Positions 33,039 to 43,036 of a DNA stretch of 64,000 nucleotides are shown here, in pieces. The stretch is from Gliomastix tumulicola (Eukaryota > Ascomycota > Sordariomycetes > Hypocreales > Bionectriaceae), in NCBI GenBank assembly GCA_001599755.1, contig BCHX01000005.1, positions 3,592,409-3,656,408 of the forward strand, read 5' to 3'. Position 1 is the first letter of the stretch; each line of letters opens with the position of its first letter. The notes under the pieces were generated by a model. It saw only the letters and a program-made list of their open reading frames with translations, was not told the DNA's origin and searched no databases. The position numbers were made by a program, and so were the translations under genes.

Positions 33039-34598
33039 ATGGCTCCAAGCATCGCGAGAGTCGCCTCGTGGCTGTACTACGAATCTGGCATCGCCTCCGT
33101 CAAGGCGACCGGCTCTGACGCCCTGCTTATTATCCTCTCACGCACGTGTCGTATGTTCGCCTTCGGGGCTGTGTCACTTACGATCGCGCTGTTCTTCGCG
33201 GAGCTGGGCTTCTCTGACTTCCGCATCGGCCTGTTCATGACTCTGACTCTTGCCGGCGATGTTATTCTCGGACTGCTCGTGACGCTCATGGCTGACGGCC
33301 TCGGGCGACGTCGCGTGCTCCTCTGTGGCGGGCTCTTGATGGCGGTATCAGGGTCTATCTTCTCCGTGCTGGAAAACTTCTGGATCTTGCTGCTCGCAGC
33401 CATTGTGGGCGTTGTGAGCGCCGGCGGCGGTGACTTTGGGCCGTTTCGAGCGATCGAGGAGTCGACGCTGTCTCACATCACTACACCCAAGACGAGAGCC
33501 GACGTGCTGTCGTGGTACGTGACGAGCTCGAGCCTGGGTTCTGCGCTTGGCATGGAGCTGTCGGGTCGCTTCGTCGAGCTCATGAAGGAGAACTGGGGGC
33601 TGAAGAGAACGTATCATGCCACGTTCTGGGTGTACATCGTCATGGGCCTGCTCAACTCTCTGTTCGCCTTCAGTCTTAGCGATAAGTGCGAGATTCCAAA
33701 AACGACGACGTCCATGACGACAAGATCAGGCGCAGTGCTCGCTAGCGCCCCCAGTGACGAATCTGCCCAGGGGCTTCTAGACTCAGACTCCGACGACGAC
33801 AACAACTCCGACATCGTCAACCCAGATCCGCAAGATCAGCCAGCTTCCAGAGTCGCCCCCTCACTCATCCAGGAGAAGAAGCCCACTGGTCGCTTCTCAC
33901 AGATCTCAGCCGCCACCCGCTCCGTCATGTACAAGCTGTGGTTCCTTCTCTCCGTTGACTCGCTCGCCGACGGCATGGTCTCCCAGACCCTGACGACCTA
34001 CTTTCTCGACCGCAAGTTCGCTGATCTGACCAAGGCTGGGCTTGGCGATATCATGTCGACCGCCATGATCCTGAGCTCCATATCTGCCGTCTTTGCGGGA
34101 CCCTGCGCCCGGCATCTTGGGCTTCTCAACACCATGGTCTTCACGCACCTGCCGTCGTCGGTCGCCGTGCTCTTGTTCCCAGCCCCGGCCGGCCTTTTCC
34201 TGACGATTGCCCTTCTCTACGTGCGCATGGGGCTGAACAACATGGACCAAGCCCCACGCGCGGCCTTCATCGCGGCTGTGGTCAAGCCTGAGGAGCGAAC
34301 AGCCGTCATGGGCATCACGAGCACCCTTCGGACGATGGCCATGGCAGTAGGACCGTCCGTCACCGGTGCACTAGCCGGAAACGACCGGTTCTGGATCGCC
34401 TTTGTTGTCGGCGGTGCGCTGAGAATTCTCTATGACTTGGGGCTATGGGGCATGTTTGTGAACCTGAGGCTGCATACCCACGAGACGAACGACGTCTCAA
34501 GCGCGCCTAGCGACCAGCGGGCGCAGATTTCGGATGAGGAGGGAGAGGTTTCGCTGGAGTTGCAGAGACAGCCAACCACGCAGAGGGCATTTTCATAG
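33039..34598 (+). CDS. Major facilitator superfamily transporter, 519 aa
   Basis: This is an intronless gene starting at ATG (ATGGCTCCAAGC). An upstream GTG extension is ignored. About 11-12 hydrophobic segments are visible, split by a long hydrophilic, acidic central loop (about residues 220-290, with LDSDSDDDNNSD). This is the 6+6 layout of the family. The loop between helices 2 and 3 has the conserved MFS motif A in the form MADGLGRRRVLLCGG. The second half contains a MGLNNMDQAPRAAFIAAV segment and PEERTAVMGITS, typical of drug/proton-antiporter-like members. It is an integral plasma- or vacuolar-membrane carrier of unknown substrate. It faces another MFS gene tail to tail with 195 nt between stop codons. 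Confidence 0.85.
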   Translation: MAPSIARVASWLYYESGIASVKATGSDALLIILSRTCRMFAFGAVSLTIALFFAELGFSDFRIGLFMTLTLAGDVILGLLVTLMADGLGRRRVLLCGGLLMAVSGSIFSVLENFWILLLAAIVGVVSAGGGDFGPFRAIEESTLSHITTPKTRADVLSWYVTSSSLGSALGMELSGRFVELMKENWGLKRTYHATFWVYIVMGLLNSLFAFSLSDKCEIPKTTTSMTTRSGAVLASAPSDESAQGLLDSDSDDDNNSDIVNPDPQDQPASRVAPSLIQEKKPTGRFSQISAATRSVMYKLWFLLSVDSLADGMVSQTLTTYFLDRKFADLTKAGLGDIMSTAMILSSISAVFAGPCARHLGLLNTMVFTHLPSSVAVLLFPAPAGLFLTIALLYVRMGLNNMDQAPRAAFIAAVVKPEERTAVMGITSTLRTMAMAVGPSVTGALAGNDRFWIAFVVGGALRILYDLGLWGMFVNLRLHTHETNDVSSAPSDQRAQISDEEGEVSLELQRQPTTQRAFS

Positions 34599-34793
34599 GT
34601 CCGGAATACCGAGCCGCCTACGGACATAGGTCTGCTGTTGCTTTACATCAAATGAGATACCCGATCGATATTTTCTGAATCCTAAGGCGTCTTCTAACTT
34701 CTGCAAGATGTTGTTCTACTAAGCGTATAGCTCTTGAAGTACAAGACAGCGAATGACATGCCCTGTTCCTTCGAGCTGGACGAACACCACAAG

Positions 34794-36205
34794 CTAGAAT
34801 CGCCGCAAAGCCCAGCCTCCAGCCACGCCTCTGGCTACACAAAACACCACAAAGGCCACCACGTACGCCCCGCCAGCAAATATGATGAGGTTGTTGTACG
34901 AAGAGCCGCCAGGGGTATCACCAAGGAGTCCACCAGCGACGGGGATGCCCACGAGAGCTCCGAAGCTAGCGATGAAATATGCCATGCCGTTTGACTTGCC
35001 GTAATGCTCGATACTGCACACCCTTGAGACGCAGACGGGTGACAGGCTGATGGCGGCACCAGACCAAAAGCCAAAGAGCGCGGTGAAGGACAGTGTCTTA
35101 GCCCGGTCGCCGCCCGCCGTAAGCCAAAGACTCAGAACCAAAACGGCGCACGTCAGAGTCGTGGCGCACATGGTGTTGAAGGCCCCGACACGGTCGGCAA
35201 CGTATCCCGGCAGCATGCGGCCGGGGATGGCCCCCGCGTTAAGTACGACATTTGCAAGAAAAGCGTCCTCCAGACTGAGGCCATGGCTGATAGCATAGGA
35301 GGAGATGTACGAGTACGGGATGAAGACCGCAAACTCGGTGAAGAAGATGGCCGCGACAGTGACGGCAAACTTGGGCTCCCGCAGCAGACGGAAGTCGATC
35401 AACACCTTCACCCTCCCGACCGGCGGCGGCAGACGCTTCCGGAGGAAGACGTTGGCCAGGACGAGGAGCGCCGTGGAGAGGAAGGCGATGACGCGCATGG
35501 CCCAGGGAAAACCAATGCGCGGCGCCAGGTACTGGATGATGAGGGAGAATGCGATGCCGCCCAGCCCTCCTGCGGTGCAGGCGATTCCTGTTGCGAGAGC
35601 CCGTCGTTTGCAGAACCAGTGTCCGATGGCCGTCAGTGCTGGGTTGAAGAGGAGTGACGCGCTGATGCCGCCGCAGACGCCGAAGGAGAGAAGGATCTGG
35701 TAAAACTCTAGACGTGGTACCAGTTAAAGGACTGTCGTGTAACGCCAAACATTTGAGGCACCACTTACGTGTGCTGAAGCTGAGGAAGATCATAGAGGCT
35801 ATCAAGCCCACCGAACCAGGCGCAAGTAGCCATTTGATATTGTAGGCATCAAAGATCGGCCCTTCAGAGAGATGGATTCAGTCTCACGTCCAACTTGAAC
35901 CTGGAATGAGGAGGGCACGAACCGACTTGGGCGCCACAGGCTGTGATAAAGAAAGCATAGGTAGAGAATATCCATCCGGTCGTGCTCTCTGCCGTGCCTT
36001 TTAGCTCATGCTCCGAGAACCAGGCCTGGAGCACAGCCAGAGTGTTGAGCAATCCCATCGGCGGGATCATTGCGCACCAGGCACCGACGACGACCATCCA
36101 AGCCTGGACACCCCCCTCGGGGTAGTCATTATGGTCATCTGGTGACTCTATATCCACCGTCTCGATGACGCCACCTGTACGCTGGGTTCTGTCTCCGGAA
36201 TCCAT
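34794..36205 (-). CDS. Monocarboxylate-permease-like MFS transporter, 429 aa, 3 exons
   Basis: Exons on the minus strand are 36205-35923, 35861-35769 and 35707-34794. Both introns (61 nt each) have GT...AG ends, and joining them keeps one frame through G|PIFDAYNIKW and ST|QFYQILLSFG. The acidic N-terminus leads to YPEGGVQAWMVVVGAWCAM, the typical entry of fungal monocarboxylate transporter-like (MCH/MCT) proteins, followed by about 12 hydrophobic segments. Other family marks are LTAIGHWFCKRRALATGIA and LPGYVADRVGAFN. The expected role is proton-linked or facilitated movement of organic acids or small metabolites across the plasma membrane. Yeast Mch proteins do not carry classic monocarboxylates, so the substrate stays open. 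The first ATG (36205) is used because an upstream TTG extension has no support. Confidence 0.88.
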
Positions 36206-38149
36206 ATCCTCCAAACTGTATATGAATATTGCGGCAATTGCCCACACCAGATGGTCTGGTGGCAGAAAGGGGGGCAAATGTCACGTGGGAGGGGCTTGTA
36301 GTTACCCTGCACTCTTGGCCATGAGACGGAAGCCGCGAGAGAGGATGGAAAGACGAGTAAAAGCCCGGGGTGTCTGAAGGATTTGGGGTGCGTGATATCT
36401 CTCAATGCTCTTTGGACGAATTTTTCTCACTGCTGGGGCTTTCCCCTTCTACGCAGTGCTAATATATCATGGTTATGTAAGTCGTAGAGCAGGCATTGAC
36501 TCGTTTCGTCTCTTCGACCTAATCAGTGAAGCACTTCGAACTTGAATCGCACTCTTGTAGACTCTTGTAGATATATATTATAACAAGAGACATCTCCAAG
36601 GAGCATCGAGGAGTGGAAAAGTTTCTAAAATGGGAACAGGGTTTCTTGAAGAGAGTATTGTCACAGAGTTCGCGGCGAGCAAGGTACCTCGCGACACTTG
36701 ACCCGATCTTGGCGGGAGTTCCTACTAAAGAGGATTATTGTGAATGCGAAACCTCTGTTCTGGCTTTCTCAATGTTTACCTGAACCTGCCACAAGGAATA
36801 CGGCCGAGCCGGAGCGGTACTGCAAGCTGGGACTTCTGAGTAGTAAGCTGCCCACCCCACCAGCTATGCCACCCAGTTTCTCCATACCAAAGCATCAAAG
36901 ACTTTGACGATAAAGCTAGAGGTGAATAAAGGCGAGAGCCAGGCCGTAGCCACTAGATCCTAGTCGCCAATGGAAAGGAATAGACCGCATATCCGTGTAA
37001 TCCAGTCTCAAGTACGGACTACAGCTGTCTGGCGTTAAAGGACGCTACTCCTCGCGCCCAGAATCACACCTTCACATGATTGAGACCAAGCCCCGAAACA
37101 CGACATAAGAGCGAAGGGAAAAGAATCAGGGGCAGGCATGACGCGAATTGTGGTTAGAGTCGAGTTCTTCGTTTCATCAATGAGGAAGTCCGTACGTCGA
37201 GTGGCGTCGGCCGACGGGCGTTCTCTGTCGCCCCTTTTCCTTGAATTCTGTCCCGGTCCACTCAGCGGGGATCCCACCTCATCATCCTACGCCGTGACTT
37301 CTACCATATACATGTGATCCGACAAAGGACGGGAAGTCTGAGGAACGCGAAGGTCCTCAGTAGGCACCCAATCGCAGTTCGTTTCGGTGACCATTTGATT
37401 ACTTATCTGTCAGTGCACTTATACCCGATTCTAGAGGCGAAAGAGGTGCAATGCTTAAACCACAGACTCAGTCAGGAGTGACAGTAGAAGAGAAAACAAC
37501 GGCGGGTCAACGCCCCCGGATACTCAGGAACAGCCCCCATGATCAGCGTCTGATCGGTCCGTGACACCTGTTCTAGTCCCGATCCTACACGTGCGGAAGT
37601 TTCCCGCATAAACAGTGAAGCGTCAGTCATCGTGGCAGTGTCACAAAAAACAGGGTAGGTGCCGGAGACAATGCCCACGATCCCATTCCATCGCCCGTCG
37701 TCGGCCGCCTCACAAAGTGATCGGCAGCCACGCCCGCAGGAACCCCTGGTAGTAGCGCCGAGTACTACTCTGCATTTAGTGCAATTACGGACAGCTGAGG
37801 TTCCCAAAGCCCCATAAACGTACGACCTGCCCTCCCCCTTTTAGGCAATGCGTGTATGCTTTGTGGAACTTGAGCCTCAATGGCACTCCGGATTCGCGAT
37901 GAACTTCGCGAGTTCCGGGGAACTTGTCTGATGGGGCGTTGCATCCAAAATTGGAATCTGGGCAATTTCAAGAAGGTCTTCTGGAGCGTGGTTTCATGTT
38001 TTAGCTTGGTACTGACGGCCGTCTCCGACGAGGTCGTCAGTGATGTTGGAGCATAAATATCGTCCCTGGTCCGGATATAATACTGCAAGAATTGCAACTT
38101 CAACCAAACTCATTGCATATTGATTGTCCTCCGCTTCGAAGCTCTGGAC
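36206..38149. other. Intergenic, 1.9 kb, divergent promoters
   Basis: This separates the minus-strand transporter from the plus-strand GH76 gene. Frames are short and unsupported. A tandem ACTCTTGTAG pair lies at 36551-36570, followed by an AT-rich stretch. TATAAT near 38076, about 75 nt before the GH76 start, may serve as its core promoter. Confidence 0.45.
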
Positions 38150-39396
38150 ATGAAGGCCGCTCCTGTGTACCTCGCTCTCTTCAGCGCCGGTCTGGTCGCC
38201 GCGGACGCCTCCTCCTATCGAGAGAATGCAATCTGCAATGTGTAAGTACACTTTCCGCATTGTTGACCTACTCTTGTGGGACAGGCGTTGATATGGACTC
38301 AAGGGACCAGCTGATGCGTTGGTTCGACTCCAACACCGGCTTGTGGCGCAACTACTGGTGGCAGGGAGCGAGCATCCTGACCTCCTTCAACGACATCGCC
38401 TACCTCGACGAGAACGTGAAGAATGTCTACGGCGCGACCTGGGAGCATGTCTACAACAACGCACCTGCGAACCGGCCCTACAAGCTGAAGAGGTCCAAGG
38501 CGAAGCGGGAGTCCGGGTTCCTCAACGACTTCTACGATGACGAGGGGTGGTGGGCGCTCGCCTGGATCGGCGCCCTGGACAACACGGGAAGACGGGAGTA
38601 CCTGGACGAGGCTATCGCTATCTGGTATGACATGAATGCAGGATTCAACAAGCCTTCTTGCGGTGGTCTCCCCTGGAAGAAGGACGAAGGCTCGGGGCCC
38701 TTGGCTATCCCAAACTGTACGTTATTTCAAGGTTCACTACTACCAGGCACGACATGTCCGCTAACCACTTGGTGACTCTTAGCGCTGTACATCAACGTCG
38801 GAGCTTCCCTGGCCAACCGTGTCGGCGAGGACCAAAGGAACATTTACCTGGACGCGGCACTGGCAGGCTGGGAGTGGTTCCAGAACGCCGAGCTCATCAA
38901 CTCGGACAACCTCGTCAACGACGGCGTGGGCGACGACTGCAAGAACAGGAACGACGGCGTCTTCACCTACAACTCAGGCTCCATCATCGGTGCCCTCGTC
39001 GAACTTGCTGCTGCCACCGGCGACGAGTCGTATCTCGACCGCGCCTACGACATTGCCAATGCGTCCATCGCCCCCGGAAGCCCGTTCCTCAACGACCAGG
39101 GAATCCTCGCCGATGGTTGTGACAAGGACACGAGCTGCACCGGTGGTGACGGCTCCGCGTTCAAGGGCGTTCTGATCAGGAACCTGCGCAAGCTGAACAA
39201 TGCTCGACAGAGTGACGATCTGAAGGCTTTCTTCGAGAAGAACGCGCAGTCCATCTGGAACAATGACCTTCAGATTATTGACGGGGGCTGCAGGAATGGT
39301 CTCTTCTGGTCGGGTCCTTTCATTGACGTTGATGAGCCTGTCGCCCAAGCTGTGGCTCTGGACGGCCTTACAGCGGCTCTTGCTGCGACGCTCTGA
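38150..39396 (+). CDS. GH76 alpha-1,6-mannanase-like secreted protein, 372 aa, 3 exons
   Basis: Exons are 38150-38241, 38304-38716 and 38783-39396. A signal peptide (MKAAPVYLALFSAGLVAADA) opens the protein. The mature part matches glycoside hydrolase family 76: FDSNTGLWRNYWWQGAS near the start, the paired catalytic aspartates in FYDDEGWW (about Asp109/Asp110), YTYNSG-like FTYNSGSIIGAL and CDKDTSCTGGDGSAFKG. Family members cleave alpha-1,6-mannan of fungal or yeast walls. The Dfg5/Dcw1 branch instead remodels GPI proteins, but no C-terminal GPI signal is seen here, so a secreted enzyme is more likely. The first intron's acceptor is uncertain: the nearer AG at 38284 gives a stop, and the AG at 38303 restores the family frame. 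Confidence 0.82.
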
Positions 39397-40066
39397 TGGA
39401 AGTCTTTAGATTATTAGCAGAGGTGTTTCGATGGCGGCGGCTAGTCGTCTGTGATTTATACATATCTTTCACGCTCCAAGTCAAATACACAATCATTATT
39501 TACTTGTAGAGGGCTATAAGGGCAGTTTCATATATATAAACATCTTAGAAGTGGGTCAGGCATTCCCTCCTATTTAGGACGAAGACAGCTGAGAATAAGA
39601 GGGAGTAAATGGGCGCTTTGGGTCGATTTCAAGGGGCTCCCTCTTGCTGAGAAGCTGAGGCAGGTTCTCGTCTTCCCCCACCTCTCTGGATCGCTGGAAG
39701 TCGGCTGTCTGCTGTAATTACAGAGCGCAGGCCCAGCCGATCCAGCCCTGCAGCCCTCGCCAGACGGGGCACGTCAGACGAGGGACGTGAGAGGAGGGAA
39801 GACCGTACCTCGAGGAAGGAATGAAGGGACTAGTACTACTAGTAGTAGTGCCTTATGATAGTTGTAGAGGCGCTTCAGTACTTGGACATCTTCAAAATTT
39901 GTGGCAGGCACGGCTCCAAGGTCGAATGCTACCTACCTAAGAAAAGCAAAAATGGAAGTGGAAAGACAGACAGACATTGGGAAGAAACAACACTGATACC
40001 TAGGAAGTCTATTCGAATCAAAACAAGCCTTGGCCAGCGCACAACAACGAAGACTAAACATCACAA

Positions 40067-40110
40067 CATCGTTAGCAAAATATCACAGCATCGTTGGCAA
40101 AATATCACAG
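40067..40110. repeat. 22-bp tandem duplication
   Basis: Two adjacent 22-nt copies (40067-40088 and 40089-40110) differ at one base. Each copy contains GCAAAATATCACAG. Confidence 0.85.
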
Positions 40111-40125
40111 GTTTTTATACGCTGA

Positions 40126-40165
40126 TACACGCACGTACACGCAAGTACACGCAAGTGCACGCACA
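40126..40165. repeat. 10-bp minisatellite, four units
   Basis: The units TACACGCACG, TACACGCAAG, TACACGCAAG and TGCACGCACA follow one another directly, 15 nt after the 22-bp duplication. Confidence 0.85.
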
Positions 40166-41456
40166 CAAGGCACCTGCCATTATCGAAAATGAGCGGGCAC
40201 CAGGGACACGAGGCGAGGCTTACCTATCGCTAAGCTCGACGTTATCCGGAAGCGCGACTTCGGCCCAGACAATGCCCGCACGAGTTTGAGCGAGAGAGGT
40301 TGAGCGAGCGTGTACAAAGGCGAAAGAGGAGGCCGGCAGCAAGAAGCCCGACTTCGATACCGTATCGGCGGGGGTGAACTCGGAGTTCTTTTGACCTTGA
40401 CTTCATGTGGCAGCTTTTTAAGCTGTACGAAAAGAGAAACCGTCCCGCACATCCACCATCTCTCTCTCTCTCTGCCAAGGGTTGAAGAGCAGACGGATGA
40501 CCAAGATAATGTGGGCTGGGCTGGTATGCGCCTTGCCATCAAGAAGCGGTATGTCGACATCAAGTCGCCTAGCTGGGCTTGAAGCTCCGAACAGGTCAGG
40601 CCCGAGTGGTATCAGGAGTAGTTTGCAATGCTTTGAAGATGTATCAAAATACTCCCAAAGGGCGGCAACACCGTACTCTGCACCTCCATGTGGTGACGCC
40701 CGGTAACCCGACTGGGTGGTTGGGGCTGAGCAGAGGCGTGTCAAGTGGCCGCTCTAGGCTGACAGTACAGCCTTTGTGCGTTCGTCGGTGTCCTGGACGC
40801 TGAACATATCATACAGTTGATTTGGACACCAGAATCCGACTCAATCTATCCGAGCGAAGCATTCGACTGAGAAGACCATCCCCGCCATTCGACTATTTTG
40901 GCAACAATCATTGAGGAGGACGGGGAAGGCAACGAGTCAGCCGACCCAGTAAAGCATATACGGAGGGCGAGGAAAGGCCACGGACGGGCGTGCGACCTGA
41001 AGACAAAGGCATTGACGATCGGATCGGCTGCGGAAGCTGCAACAGGACGCGACTTGGGTCGGCAGAGGACAGGGACTTGGCCCTCTTGTACTCCCTTCGA
41101 GGGATCAAAAAAACACCTTGCTCCCTACCAGAAGGAATGGAGAAACAGACAAAACACCGAGAGTCAGGGAGGTCGCCAAGTTCTGGCTTCAGTCCAAGCA
41201 TTATGAATCACAACGGTATCTTCCAGACAGAAATCGTATGTAGATATGGCCTTAACGGCATTCCTCGGCCATGGATACTTCCTCCTTCCTCATATCAAGG
41301 ACGAGGATACCTAACAACACCACGGAGTAGATGCCGCCCTGGCCCCCAGATTGCGGCAAGGAAGGATAGCGCTGAAGCCAAGCTACCATCCAGGATGGAT
41401 CTCAAGAGGAAGGTCAAGATCCAACTTCCATGATGCCGTTAGTCTGTTGAAAGCCT

Positions 41457-42467
41457 CTAGGGCACACATTGGCCTATCATCCAGTTAGTACCTGCACCCA
41501 ACCCGCTACCGAAACCTGTCACTTACTGTAATACTCGTTGGTAGCCTTGCACGTCCCCTCGGCACAAGTCGTCGCGCCCGACCATCCAATGCCTCCGCAC
41601 TGACCGTACAGCGGCGCCCCAGAACCGCCAGCCGGAGGCGGATTCGTCGGGCTGCCACCGCCGCCGCCCGAGCAAGTCAGCACAGCCGGTCCCGGGATGC
41701 TGTACGGTCTCCCGCCGTTATTCGGCTTCGTCCCGTCGTAGATGCTGATCAAGATACCCGGATGGGACGACGAGTAGGCCCCCGGGAAGCTGACAAAGTT
41801 GCTGCCCGTGCTGGTGCCGCTGCCCGTGACGCGGATCTGCGCGCACTCCATGTAGAACTGGGCCTCGCCGGGGATGCTCGCGCTGTGGAGGGCGATGATC
41901 TCGACGCGCATGAGGTAGTCGCCGGGGGCGACGCAGGAGGGCAGGTCGAAGTAGTGCCAGCCTTGGTTGGAGATCATGGTGTCGACGGCCCAGATGCCGT
42001 TGCTCAGGCCGGACTCGGCGACTTTGAACCACTGGAGGCCGCTTGCGTCTGCGGAGGCGGCATTCGACACCTTGGCGAGATAGACGATGATAGGGCCTGT
42101 TCTCTCACTCTCTGCTTAGTATAACTACATTTCACACTGAAGGTACAGAGTTCTACACACCTTTGTGGCTGGCTGCAATGGGGTTGTCAGGGTCATTGGC
42201 AAACTGAGCACCGCCAATAACATGCCCCCACCAGGCACCAACGCGAGCGCCGGCAGGGACGGTGATGACGTTGCTGTCCTTGTGCACGATGCCCTTGTTG
42301 CATGCGAAGGCGCTGTCTCCCACGTTCTGGATGGGGTAGTTGCTCGTGGGGGCTCGGACGCCCTTGAGCTGGCCTTGGTCGGCGCCGTTGACGCTCACCT
42401 TCTGGAAGATGGCGTGGGAGGCCCCGAGGCCGAAGAGCGTGAAGAGCGCGCCACAAGAGAACTTCAT
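41457..42467 (-). CDS. AA9 lytic polysaccharide monooxygenase with CBM1, 297 aa
   Basis: Minus-strand exons are 42467-42161, 42096-41527 and 41473-41457. The signal peptide ends at Ser17, so mature residue 1 is His18 (HAIFQKV), the first half of the copper histidine brace. The second brace His is His82 (GAWWGHVIGG), and QFYMECAQI supplies the axial Tyr. The enzyme oxidatively cuts cellulose or related glucans outside the cell. A Gly/Ser/Pro linker (about residues 245-262) joins a fungal cellulose-binding module, CBM1 (YGQCGGIGWSG ... YYSQCVP). The last 17-nt exon, coding SQCVP, is needed to give CBM1 its final Cys. Without it the frame would end in a premature stop. The first intron lies after HKG. 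An XlnR-like GGCTAAA and a TATA box lie upstream. Confidence 0.93.
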
Positions 42468-42552
42468 AATGTTAGTGAGTTACTTGTTGGAGGGTCGACT
42501 TTGCTCGTTGGTGGGCAGACAACGAGCAAGACTCCAGGCAAACTTCGACGTC

Positions 42553-42559
42553 TTATATA
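42553..42559 (-). promoter_or_regulatory. TATA box of the LPMO gene
   Basis: TATATAA on the minus strand lies about 86 nt upstream of the LPMO start codon, a good core-promoter spacing. Confidence 0.65.
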
Positions 42560-42600
42560 GTCGAACCATCCTCAGCTGACGGTCAAAAGAGACGTCTTAA

Positions 42601-42607
42601 GGCTAAA
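42601..42607 (+). promoter_or_regulatory. XlnR-like site upstream of the LPMO
   Basis: GGCTAAA, the core recognised by the xylanolytic activator XlnR/XYR1 in Aspergillus and Trichoderma, lies 134 nt before the LPMO start in the opposite orientation. A 7-mer match can occur by chance. The support is the match plus a fitting target gene. Confidence 0.4.
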
Positions 42608-43036
42608 TGATGACTCTGCATCGGGTCATGATCGACGGACCGAGGCGATCCGAGAGACCAATCAGATCAACCGTCTAAATTGCCAACACTCAACAGCCTC
42701 AAGATTAGATGAAGAGCTCCGGTTCTAGACTCACTAGTCTTCTCACTAACAAGGGCGGGAACGGCAACCGGCGGAGGATAAGGATGATCAGGCAAAGCGA
42801 AGGACGGGGGATTCGACCCTCAGTACTATCAGCTAGGGATTGAATGATATCTTGCTCCTCTGTCACTAGAGGAAATGGAGGAACCGGACAAGCCGCCAAG
42901 CGCGACGGAGATCATGAGGTTTCATTCCCCCACGTATTAGGAACCACGGCCCGATCTTTTATTTTATACAGAGAACAAGTGAACTTATAGCCCTGGCTGG
43001 CATCCTTGCCCGTGATTACTTCCTCTTTTTCGTCTA

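Larger units (their letters stand above)
39397..41456. other. Intergenic, 2.1 kb
   Basis: No gene is supported. This convergent space between the GH76 and LPMO genes contains a 22-bp tandem duplication and a 10-bp minisatellite near 40067-40165, and CTAGTAGTA-type short repeats near 39830-39850. Confidence 0.45.
42468..43036. other. LPMO promoter region
   Basis: This stretch separates the start of the LPMO gene from the end of the carboxylesterase gene, both on the minus strand. Apart from the TATA box and the GGCTAAA site it shows no feature. Confidence 0.5.

Noticed and set aside
38318..38334. tRNA T-arm-like GTTGGTTCGACTCCAAC
   Set aside because: It lies within the GH76 coding exon (RWFDSNT), and no acceptor stem, D-arm or anticodon arm fits around it.
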